Below, piece by piece: positions 33,901 to 45,900 of a DNA stretch of 64,000 nt (positions within the stretch are counted from its first letter, which is position 1; every line of letters starts with the position of its first letter). The position numbers and the translations under genes are program-made. The stretch comes from Streptomyces sp. SUK 48. Lineage in GTDB: Bacteria; Actinomycetota; Actinomycetes; Streptomycetales; Streptomycetaceae. Under the pieces are notes generated by a model. That model saw nothing but the letters and a program-made list of their open reading frames with translations. It ran no database searches and was not told the origin of the DNA. The DNA lies in the NCBI RefSeq assembly GCF_009650765.1, contig NZ_CP045740.1:7912001-7976000 (forward strand), written 5' to 3'.

Positions 33901-36900
33901 GGTCGGCGCGGCCCTCGCCGGACGGGGCGCGCGGCTGGTCCCGCTGGCGGTCGGTGCCACCGCCGACCGCGCCCTCCTGGCGCGCGAGTTGGCCCAGGCC
34001 GGACCCTTCGACGGCGTCCTGTCCCTGCTCGCGACCGACGAGACGCCCTCACCCGGACACCCCGCGCTCTCCCGGGGCCTCGCCCAGACCGTGGCCCTGG
34101 CGCAGGCGCTGGGCGACGCGGGCATCGACGCCCCGCTGTGGTGCGCCACCCGCGGCGCCGCCGCCACCGGCCGCTCGGGCGAGGCCCCGCTCAGCCCCGT
34201 ACAGAACCAGGTGTGGGGCCTCGGGCGTGCCCTGGCCCTGGAACACCCCCGCCGCTGGGGCGGCCTGATCGACCTGCCCGAGACCGTGGACGAACGCGCC
34301 GCCGGGCGGATCGCCGCCGTCCTCGGGCAGGCGACCGGTGCCGCGAACGGCCGGGCGACCGGCGCCACGGACGGCCAGGCAGCCGCCGGCACCGACGGCC
34401 AGGGGGAGTGGGAGGACCAGGTCGCCGTCCGCGCCTCCGGTGTGTTCGCCGCCCGGCTCGACCACGCCCGCGGCGGCACCGGCCGGCCGTGGACACCGCG
34501 CGGCACCGTCCTGGTCACCGGCGGCACGGGCGCCCTCGGCGGGCACATCGCCCGCTGGCTCGCCGCCACCGGCGCCGAACACCTGGTGCTCACCAGCCGC
34601 CACGGCGCCGACGCCCCCGGCGCGCCCGCGCTCGCCGCCGAACTGGCGGAACTGGGCGCCCGCGTCACCCTCGCCGCCTGCGACCTCGCCGACCGCGACG
34701 CGGTGGCGGCCCTCCTCGCCGAGCACACCTGCACCGCCGTCTTCCACGCGGCGGGCGTCCCCCAGTTCACCCCCTTCGGCGAACTGACGGCGGACGACTT
34801 CGCCCGCACCCTCGCGGCGAAGGCCCACGGCGCCACCCACCTGGACGACCTGCTCGGCGACCGCGACCTGGACGCCTTCGTGCTCTTCTCCTCGATCGCC
34901 GGTGTGTGGGGCAGCGGCCGGCAGACCGCCTACGCCGCCGCCAACGCCCACCTCGACGGGCTCGCCGCCCGGCGCCGGGCCCGGGGCCTGACCGCGACCT
35001 CCCTCGCCTGGGGCCCCTGGGCCGACGGCGGCATGGTCTCCGACGCCGACGAGGAACACCTGCGCCGCCGCGGCGTCACCACCCTGCCCGCCGCGCTCGC
35101 CGTGACCGCGCTCCAGCGCGCCCTGGACTGCGACGACACGGCGCTCGTCGTGGCCGACATCGACTGGGCACGCTTCATCGGACCGTTCACCCTCGGCCGG
35201 CCCAGCGCCCTGCTGTCCGACGTGCCCGAGGTGCGCCAAGCCCGCACCGCCGCGCCCGCCGCACCCGGGACCGGCGACGCGCCCCTGACGGCCCGGCTCG
35301 CTGGACTGCCCCAGGCCGAGCGCGCCCAGGCCCTGACCGACCTGGTCCGCGCGCACGTCGCCGCCGTCCTCGGCCACAGCGGCGTCGCCGAGATCGAGCC
35401 CGACCGGGCCTTCAAGGACCTCGGCTTCGACTCCCTGACCGCCGTCGAACTCCGCGACCGGATCAACACGGCGACCGGCCTCGCCCTGCCGCCCACCCTG
35501 GTCTTCGACCACCCCAGCGCCACCGCGCTCGCCCGCTTCCTTCAGAGCGAACTCCTCGGCGCGCGCACGGCCGCACCGCAGGAGCGGCACCCGGCCGCCG
35601 CCGACGACGAGCCCATCGCCATCGTCGCGATGAGCTGCCACCTGCCCGGCGGCGTCGACTCGCCCGAGGCCCTGTGGGACCTGGTGGCGTCCGGCGGCGA
35701 CGCCATCTCGGGGTTCCCGGCCGACCGCGGCTGGGACACCGACGCGCTCTACGACCCCGACCCCGACCGCCCCGGCACCACCTACGCGCGCGACGGCGGA
35801 TTCCTCTACGACGCGACCGGCTTCGACGCGGGCTTCTTCGGGATCTCGCCGCGCGAGGCACTGGCCATGGACCCGCAGCAGCGCCTGCTCCTGGAGACCT
35901 CGTGGGAGGCGTTCGAACGCGCCGGGATCACCCCCGGACAGCTGCGCGGCAGCCGCACCGGCGTCTTCGTCGGCATGGCCTACCAGGGCTACGGAGCCGA
36001 TGTGCGGCGCACGCCCGAAGGCGTCGAGGGCCACCGGCTGGTCGGCGGCGCGTCCAGCGTCGTCTCCGGCCGGGTCGCCTACACCTTCGGCCTCGAAGGC
36101 CCCGCCGTCACGATCGACACCGCCTGCTCCTCGTCCCTGGTCGCCCTGCACCTGGCCATGCAGTCGCTGCGGGCCGGCGAGTGCGCGATGGCCCTGGCCG
36201 GCGGCGTCACCGTCATGGCGAGTCCGAGCGTCTTCGTGGAGTTCAGCCGCCAGCGCGGGCTCTCGCCCGACGGCCGTTGCCGGGCCTTCGGCGCGGACGC
36301 GGACGGCACCGGCTGGTCCGAGGGCGCGGGCGTGGTGCTCGTGGAACGGCTCAGCGACGCCCTGCGCAACGGGCATGAGGTCCTCGCGGTGGTGCGGGGC
36401 AGCGCGGTCAACCAGGACGGCGCGTCCAACGGTCTGACCGCGCCCAACGGCCCCGCGCAGCAGCGGGTCATCCGGCAGGCCCTCGCCTCCGCGGGGCTCA
36501 CCACCGCCGACGTGGACGTGGTGGAGGCGCACGGCACGGGCACGACGCTCGGCGACCCGATCGAGGCGCAGGCGCTGCTCGCGACCTACGGGCAGGACCG
36601 CGAACGACCGCTTTTGCTCGGCTCGTTGAAGTCCAACATCGGCCACACCCAGGCCGCCGCGGGCGTCGCCGGGGTGATCAAGATGGTCATGGCGATGCGC
36701 CACGGAGTGCTCCCGCGCACCCTGCACGCCGACGAGCCGAGCCCGCACGTGGACTGGTCGGCCGGTGACGTACGGCTGCTGACCGAATCCGTCGACTGGC
36801 CGCGGACCGATCACCCGCGCCGGGCCGCGATCTCCTCCTTCGGTGTGAGCGGCACCAACGCCCACACCATCATCGAACAGGCCCCCGAGACAGCGCAGTT

Positions 36901-39900
36901 GCTGCCGACCCCGGACTCCGGCGCGCTGGTGCCGTGGGTCCTGTCGGGCAAGGGTGAGCCGGCCCTGCGCGCCCAGGCGGCCCGGCTCGCCGGCCACCTC
37001 GACGCCACGGACGGCTGGACGGCCCCCGACATCGGCCGCTCCCTGGCCGCCCGCGAGACCTTCGAGGACCGCGCCGTACTCCTGGCCCGGACCCCCGACG
37101 AACTCCGCCGCGCCCTCACCGCCCTCGCCACCGGCGAACCGGCGGCCGACCTGACGGTGGGGCACGCCCGCTCCGAGGGCAGGACCGGCTTCCTGTTCTC
37201 GGGCCAGGGTTCGCAACGCCTGAGCATGGGGCGGGAGTTGTACGAGGCGTTCCCGCTGTTCGCCGACGCGTACGACGAGGTGTGCGCGCGTCTGGACACG
37301 CCGTTCGACGTCGACTCCGAGTCCCTGCATCAGACGGGGAACGCCCAACCGGCGCTGTTCGCGGTCGAGGTGGCGCTGTTCCGGCTCCTTGAATCGTGGG
37401 GTGTGCGACCGGATTACGTGGCCGGTCATTCGGTGGGGGAGATCGCGGCCGCGCATGTGGCGGGGGTGTTGTCGTTGGACGACGCGGTGCGGCTGGTGTC
37501 GGCGCGGGCCGCGCTGATGCAGGCGCTTCCCGAGGGCGGTGCGATGGTCGCCGTACAGGCCACCGAGGAGGAGGTGCTGCCGCATCTGACCGACGGCGTC
37601 GGTGTCGCGGCGGTCAACGGGCCCCGCTCCGTGGTGCTTTCCGGAGCCGAGGACGCCGTGACGGCCGTCGCGGACCTCTTCGCCCGCCAGGGCCGCAAGA
37701 CGAACCGGCTGAAGGTCAGCCACGCCTTCCACTCGCCGCTGATGGACCCGATGCTGGACGCGTTCGCCCGGACCATCGGCGACCTGACGTTCAACGAACC
37801 CCGCATTCCCGTCGTTTCGAACCTCACCGGACGCCTGGCCGAGCCCTACACCCCCGCGTACTGGGTACGACACGTCCGCGAGGCGGTCCGCTTCGCCGAC
37901 GGCGTGCACACCCTGCACGACCTGGGCGTGACCACGTTCGTCGAGATCGGCCCCGGCGGCGTCCTCACCGCCCTGACGCAGGGCTGCCTGGACGACACCG
38001 TCGCCGTGCCCGCCCTGCGCGGCGACCGCCCCGAGGGGCAGGCCGTCGTCTCCGCGCTCGCCGAACTGTACGTGCGCGGCGCGTCCCCCGACTGGGGGGC
38101 CCTCGTCCCCGGCGCCCACCGGATCACCCTGCCCACCTACGCCTTCCAGCGCGAGCGCTACTGGCTGGCGGGCGACGAGGACCCGGCAGCCGTCGGCGAC
38201 CCGGCCGACGCCGCGGACCCCGGGTTCTGGGACAGCGTGGAGCGCGAGGACGCCGCATCCCTGGCCGCGACCCTCGGGGTGAGCGCGGACGCCTCGCTCA
38301 GCGCGCTCCTGCCCCGGCTGTCCGCGTGGCGCCGGCAGCGCCGCGAACGGTCCGTGGTCGACGGCTGGCGCTACCGCGTCACCTGGAAGCCGCTCGGCGC
38401 GCTCCCGCGACCCGGCGCGGCCGGGCCCTGGCTGCTCGTGGTGGCCCGGGAGAGCGAGTGGACCGCCTCGGTGCGCGCCGCGCTCACCGACCACGGCCCG
38501 GCACCGGTCACGCTCGTCGCCCGGCCCGGCACCGACCGCCGCGCACTGGCCCGCGAGCTGGCCGGCATCGGCCCGGTCAGCGGCGTGCTCTCCCTGCTCG
38601 CCGAGGAGGAGACCGCCGCGGCCGGGCACCCCGGTCTGCCGTACGGCCTCGCCGCGACCCTCTGCCTGACGCAGGCGCTCGGCGACGCGGGCATCGACGC
38701 CCCGCTGTGGTGCGCCACCCGCGGCGCGGTGGCCACCGGCCGCTCCGACCGCCTCGACCGCCCGCTCCAGTCCCAGGTGTGGGGTTTCGGCCGGGCCGCC
38801 GCGCTCGAACACCCGCAGCGCTGGGGCGGGTTGATCGACCTGCCCGACCTGCTGGACGCCCGCGCCGCGACCCGGCTGGCCGCCGTCCTCGGCCAGCGGG
38901 CCGAGGACCAGGTGGCGGTCCGCGCCTCCGGCGTCTACGGGCGCCGGCTCGTCCGGGCCACCCGCGCCGCCCACCCGGCACGGGAGTGGTCGCCGCGCGG
39001 CACCGTGCTGATCACCGGTGGTACGGGTGCGCTGGGCGGGCATGTGGCCCGTTGGCTCGCCGGTGCGGGCGCCGAGCACCTGGTGCTGACCGGTCGCCGG
39101 GGCCTCGACGCGCCCGGCGCCGCCGCGTTGACGGCGGAGCTGGAGGAGTCGGGCGTCCGCGTGACCGTCGCCGCCTGCGACATGGCCGACCGCGAGGCGC
39201 TGGCCGCGCTGCTCGCCGAGCACCCGGTGGACGCCGTCGTGCACGCCGCGGGCGTCGGCGACCACGCCATGATCGAGGACAGCGACCCGGCCGGGTTCGC
39301 CCGTACGGTGTCCGCGAAGGCCGCCGGCGCCGTCCACCTGGACGAACTGCTGGCCGGTCAGGAACTCGACGCCTTCGTCATGTTCTCCTCGGGCGCCGGA
39401 ATCTGGGGCGGCGCCAGCCAGGCCGCCTACGCGGCGGCCAACGCCTGCCTGGACGCCCTCGCCGAGCACCGGCGGGCCCGCGGCCGCACCGCGCTCGCCG
39501 TCTCCTGGGGCGGCTGGGCCGAGGGCGGCATGGCCCAGGTCGGCGACGGCGAGGAGATGCTGCGCCGGCGCGGACTGCCGCCGATGCGCCCCGCCCTCGC
39601 GCTCGCCGCGCTCCAGCAGGCACTGGCCGACGACGACACCACCCTCACCGTCGCGGACTTCGACTGGCAGCGGTTCATCGGCCCCTTCACCGTCACCCGG
39701 CCCAGCGCCCTGTTCTCCGACGTGCCCGAGGCGGCCCGCGCCCTGGACGCCCCGGCCGCCGGCGGCGCCGAGGCGGGCAACGCGCTCGCCGCACGGCTGG
39801 CCGGGCTGTCGGCGGGCGAGCGGGACCGCACCCTGGTGGACCTCGTGCGCACCCACGCCGCCGCCGTGCTCGGCCACGACGGGGGCACGGCCGTGCCCCC

Positions 39901-42900
39901 GGACCGGGCGTTCAGCGACCTCGGCTTCGACTCCCTCACCGCCGTCGAACTGCGCAACAAACTCACGGCCGACACCGGCCTGAAACTGCCCACCACCCTG
40001 GTCTTCGACCACCCCGACGCCACCGCCCTGGCACACTTCCTGCGCACGGAACTGCTCGGCGCCCCGGACGCCGCGCGGCCTGAGCGGGACCACGTCGCCG
40101 ACGGCGACGAACCCATCGCGATCGTCGCCATGAGCTGCCGCCTCCCCGGCGGCGTCGGCTCGCCCGAGGACCTGTGGCGGCTCGTGACCTCCGGCGGCGA
40201 CGCGATCTCCGGCTTCCCCGAGGACCGCGGCTGGGACGTCGAGGGACTCTACGACCCCGACCCGGGCACCCCCGGCAAGACGTACGCGCGCGACGGCGGA
40301 TTCCTCTACGACGCGGGCGACTTCGACGCCGCGCTGTTCGGGGTCTCGCCGCGCGAGGCGCTCGCGATGGACCCCCAGCAGCGCCTGCTCCTGGAGGCCA
40401 CCTGGGAGGCGTTCGAGCGGGCCGGGATCGACCCGGCCGCCATGAAGGGCAGCCGCACGGGCGTGTTCGTCGGCATGTCCTACCAGGGCTACGGCGCCGG
40501 CCTGCCGGAGGTCCCCGAGGGTGTCGAGGGCCACCTGCTCACCGGCAGCGCCGCCAGCGTCGTCTCCGGGCGCGTCGCCTATACGTTCGGCTTGGAGGGG
40601 CCGGCCGTCACTGTCGACACCGCGTGCTCGTCGTCGCTGGTCGCCCTGCACCTGGCCATCCAGTCGCTGCGCGGCGGCGAGAGCACCATGGCCGTCGCGG
40701 GCGGCGTCAACGTCATGGCCGTACCGGCCGCGTTCGTCGAGTTCAGCCGCCAGCGCGGACTGTCCGCCGACGGCCGCTGCAAGGCGTTCGGCGCCGGAGC
40801 GGACGGCACCGGCTGGGCGGAGGGCGTCGGCGTGGTGCTGGTGGAGCGCCTGTCCGACGCCCTGCGCAACGGGCATGAGGTCCTCGCGGTGGTGCGGGGC
40901 AGCGCGGTCAACCAGGACGGCGCGTCCAACGGCCTGACCGCGCCCAACGGTCCCGCGCAGCAGCGGGTCATCCGGCAGGCCCTCGCCTCCGCGGGGCTCA
41001 CCACCGCCGACGTGGACGCGGTGGAGGCGCACGGCACGGGCACGACGCTCGGCGACCCGATCGAGGCGCAGGCGCTGCTCGCGACCTACGGGCAGGACCG
41101 CGAACAGCCGCTCCTGCTGGGATCGTTGAAGTCCAACATCGGCCACGCCCAAGCGGCGTCCGGCGTGGCCGGCGTCATCAAGATGGTCATGGCGATGCGC
41201 CACGGCGTCCTGCCCCGGACCCTGCACGCCGATGAGCCGACCCCGCACGTGGACTGGTCGACGGGCGCGGTACGGCTGCTCACGGAGCCCGCGGACTGGC
41301 CGGAGACGGGCCGTCCGCGCCGGGCCGCCGTGTCCTCCTTCGGCGTCAGCGGCACCAACGCCCACACCATCATCGAACAGGCGCCGACGGCCGAACCGGC
41401 CCCCGTCGCCCCCGTCGAGGTCGCCTCCCCGGCCGTGCCGTGGGTGCTGTCCGGCAAGACCGAGACCGCGCTGCGCGCCCAGGCCGAACGCCTGCTCGCC
41501 CTGACCGCCGACGGCGCCGGACCCTCCCTCACCGACCTCGGGTTCTCGCTGGCCACCACGCGGGCCGCCCTGGAGCACCGCGCCGCCGTGACCGGCGACG
41601 GCCGCGAGCGCCTCACCGAGGGCCTGCGGGCCCTCGCCTCCGGGACGCCCGCCCCCGGCGTCGTCCTCGGCCGCGCCGACACCGGCCGGGTCGGGTTCCT
41701 GTTCTCCGGCCAGGGCTCCCAGCGCGTCGGCATGGGACGCGAACTGTACGACGCCTTCCCGGCCTTCGCGGCGGCCTACGACGAGGCGTGCGCCCACCTC
41801 GACCGGCACCTCGACCGGCCGCTGCGGGAGGTGGCCTTCGGCGCCGACGGCCACGACGACGGCGCCGCACTGAACCGCACCGCCTTCACCCAGCCCGCCC
41901 TGTTCGCCCACGAGATCGCCGTCCACCGCCTGCTGGAGTCCTGGGGCGTACGACCGGACTACCTGGCCGGGCACTCCGTGGGCGAGATCGCCGCCGCGCA
42001 CGTCGCCGGGGCCCTCTCGCTGGCGGACGCCGCCACCCTGGTGACCGCCCGCGCCGCGCTCATGCAGGCCCTGCCCGCCGGCGGCGCGATGATCGCCGTA
42101 CAGGCCACCGAGGACGAGGTACGGCCGCACCTCACCGAGGGCACCGACATCGCGGCGGTCAACGGCCCGCAGTCCGTCGTGGTCTCCGGAACCGAGGACG
42201 CCGTGACGGCCGTCGCGGACCTCTTCGCCCGCCAGGGCCGCAAGACGAACCGGCTCACGGTGAGCCACGCCTTCCACTCGCCGCTGATGGACCCCGTGCT
42301 GGCGGACTTCGCGCACGTCGTCAGCGGTCTGCGCTTCGAGAAGCCCCGGACACCCGTCGTCTCCAACCTCACCGGCGAACTCGTCGACACGTACACGCCG
42401 GACTACTGGGTCCGGCACGTCCGCGAGGCCGTGCGCTTCGCCGACGGCATCCGCACCCTGGGCGACCTGGGCGTCACCACCTTCGTGGAGACCGGCCCCG
42501 GCGGGGTGCTGAGCGCCATGACCCAGGGCTGCCTGGACGGCGCGGTCACCGTGCCCGCCACCCGGTCCGGCGGCACCGAGCCCGAGGCGATCACCGGCGC
42601 CGTCGCGCGCCTGCACGTGCTCGGCGTCCCCGTCGACTGGCCGGCGTTCTTCGCCGGGCGCGGCGCCCGGCGCGCCGAACTGCCCACCTACGCCTTCCAG
42701 CACCAGCGGTACTGGCTCCGGACCACCGCGCCGGCAGCCGCCGCCCCGGCGGCCGACACCGTGGAGGCCGGGTTCTGGGAGAGCGTGGAGCGTGAGGACG
42801 CCCACTCCCTCGCCGCCACCCTCGACCTGCCCGCCGAACAGCTGGACGCGGTGCTGCCCCGGCTGTCCGCGTGGCGCCGGCAGCGGCGCCGGGAGTCCGC

Positions 42901-45900
42901 CGTGCAGGGCTGGTCCTACCGCACGGACTGGAAGCCGCTCAGCGGTCTGCGGACCGGTGAACTGCCGGGCGACTGGCTGCTCTTGGCCACCGCCGAGGAC
43001 CCGTCGGGCACGTCAGGTGGCGCGGACGACTCGCGGGCCGCCGAGAACCTGACGGCCGCTGCCCCGCCGACCGAGGCCGCGTGGGCGTCCGCCGTCGCCG
43101 ACGGGCTCGCCGCCCGTGGCGCCCGGCTGATCCGGGTGACGGTCGACCCCGCCGCCGACCGGGACGCACTGCTGCGCCGACTCACCGATGCCGTACGGGA
43201 CGTACCGGTCGAGGGCGTGCTCTCCCTCCTCGGCACCGACGAGCGTCCGCACGCCGCCCACCCGGCCCTTTCCGTCGGCACCGCGCTGACCCTCGCCCTC
43301 GTCCAGGCTCTCGGCGACGCGGGCATCGACGCCCCGCTGTGGGCGCTGACCAGGTCCGCCATGTCCACCGGCCGCGCCGACCCGGTGCCGAGCGCCGCCC
43401 AGCACGCCGTCTGGGGCCTGGGCCGGGTCGCCGCGCTGGAGCACGGGCGGCGCTGGGGCGGTCTGATCGACCTCCCGGACACGATCGACGACCGGATCAC
43501 CGGCCGTCTCGCCGCGGTCCTCACCCAATCCGCCGAGGACCAGATCGCCCTGCGCGCCCGCGGCGTCTTCGGCCGCAGGCTCACCCGGGCCACCGCCCGC
43601 CGCCACCCCGGCGCCGCCCCCGGGTGGACGCCTCGCGGCACCGTTCTGATCACGGGCGGTACGGGTGCGCTGGGCGGGCATGTGGCCCGCTGGCTCGCCG
43701 GTGCGGGCGCCGAGCACCTGGTGCTGACCAGCCGCCGGGGCCTCGACGCGCCCGGCGCCGCCGCGTTGACGGCGGAGCTGGAGGAGGCGGGCGTCCGCGT
43801 GACCGTCGCCGCCTGCGACGTCGCCGACCGCGAGGCGCTGGCCGCGCTGCTCGCCGAGCACCCGGTGAACGCCGTCGTGCACACGGCGGGCGTCGACCAC
43901 CTGGACCCGCTGGAGACCATGACGCCGGGCACCTTCGCCGACGTACTCTCCGCCAAGGCGGCGGGCGCCCTGCACCTCGACGCGCTCCTCGACGGCCGGG
44001 AGCTGGACGCCTTCGTCCTCTTCTCGTCCATCGCCGGCGTGTGGGGCGGCGGCCACCAGGCCGCCTACGCGGCCGCCAACGCCCTGCTCGACGGACTCGC
44101 CGAACGCCGCCGCGCCCGAGGACTGCCGGCGACCGCCGTGGCCTGGGGCCCCTGGGCGGGCGGCGGCATGGCCGAGGGCGACGGCGCGGACGAACGGCTG
44201 CGCAGGCGCGGCCTGCTCCCGATGCCCGCCACGCACGCCGTGGCCGCACTCGGACGGGCACTGGACTCCGGCGCGGCGACCACCACGGTGGCCGACATCG
44301 ACTGGGACCGGTTCCTGCCCCCGTTCACCCTGGGCCGCCCGAGCGCCCTGCTCGGCGACCTCCCGCAGGCCGAGCGGCTCCGCACCGCGGACAGCGCCCC
44401 GGCCGGACCCGGCACGGCCACCGCCTCACCCCTGGCCGACCGCCTCACCGGGATGCCCGGGACGGACCAGCACACCCTGCTGGTCGACCTCGTCCGCACC
44501 CACGCGGCGGCCGTCCTCGGCCACAGCGGCATCGGCGAGGTCGAGGCCGACCGGGCCTTCAAGGACCTCGGCTTCGACTCCCTGACCGCCGTCGAACTGC
44601 GCGACAGGCTCAACGCCGAGACCGGCCTCACCCTGCCCGCCACCCTGGTCTTCGACCACCCCAACACCCAGGCACTCGCCCGGCAGTTGCGCACCGAGAT
44701 CACCGGCCGCCTTCTCGAGACCGCACCGGAATCGGCCACCGCACCCGCCGCGGACGACGAACCCGTCGCGATCGTCGGTATGGCGTGCCGGTATCCGGGC
44801 GGGGTGCGCTCGCCCGAGGACCTGTGGCGGCTGGTGGCCTCCGGCGGTGACGCGGTCGGCGAGTTCCCGGCGGACCGGGGCTGGGACGTGGACGGCCTCT
44901 ACGACCCGGACCCCGACGCCTCCGGCAAGACGTACACCCGCCACGGCGGATTCCTGTACGACGCGGGGGAGTTCGACCCCGCCTTCTTCGGTATCTCGCC
45001 GCGTGAGGCCGTGGCGATGGATCCGCAGCAGCGGCTGCTGCTGGAGACGACGTGGGAGACGTTCGAACGGGCCGGTATCGACGCGGAGTCGGTGCGCGGC
45101 AGCCGTACCGGAGTCTTCGTCGGTTCCGGCTACCAGGACTACGCCGCCCAGGCGTTCCACGCCATCGACGACTCCGAGGGCTTCTTCGGCACGGGCAACT
45201 CCGCGAGCATCATGTCCGGCCGGATCGCCTACACCCTCGGCCTGGAAGGACCGGCGGTCACCGTCGACACGGCCTGCTCCTCGTCGCTGGTCGCCCTGCA
45301 CTGGGCGGTCCAGGCGCTGCGTGGCGGCGAGTGCTCCATGGCCCTGGCCGGCGGCGTGATGGTCATGTCCACCCCGCGCGCCTTCGTGGAGTTCAGCCGT
45401 CAGCGCGGGCTGTCGCCCGACGGGCGGTGCAAGGCGTTCGGCGCCGGGGCCGACGGCACCGGATGGGCCGAAGGCGTCGGCATGCTGCTGGTGGAGCGGC
45501 TGTCCGACGCCCGCCGCAACGGGCACCGGGTGCTGGCCGTCGTCCGGGGCAGCGCGATCAATCAGGACGGCGCGTCCAACGGTCTGACCGCGCCCAACGG
45601 TCCCGCGCAGCAGCGGGTCATCCGGCAGGCGCTCACCTCCGCCGGTCTGACCTCCGCCGACATCGACGCGGTCGAGGCGCACGGTACGGGGACGAGGCTC
45701 GGCGACCCGATCGAGGCCCAGGCCCTCCTCGCCACCTACGGCCGGGAGCGCCCCGAGGACCGGCCGCTGTGGCTGGGCTCGCTGAAGTCCAACATCGGTC
45801 ACGCCCAGGCTGCCGCCGGTGTCGGCGGGATCATCAAGATGGTCATGGCGATGCGCCACGGCGTCCTGCCCCGGACCCTGCACGCCGATGAGCCGACCCC

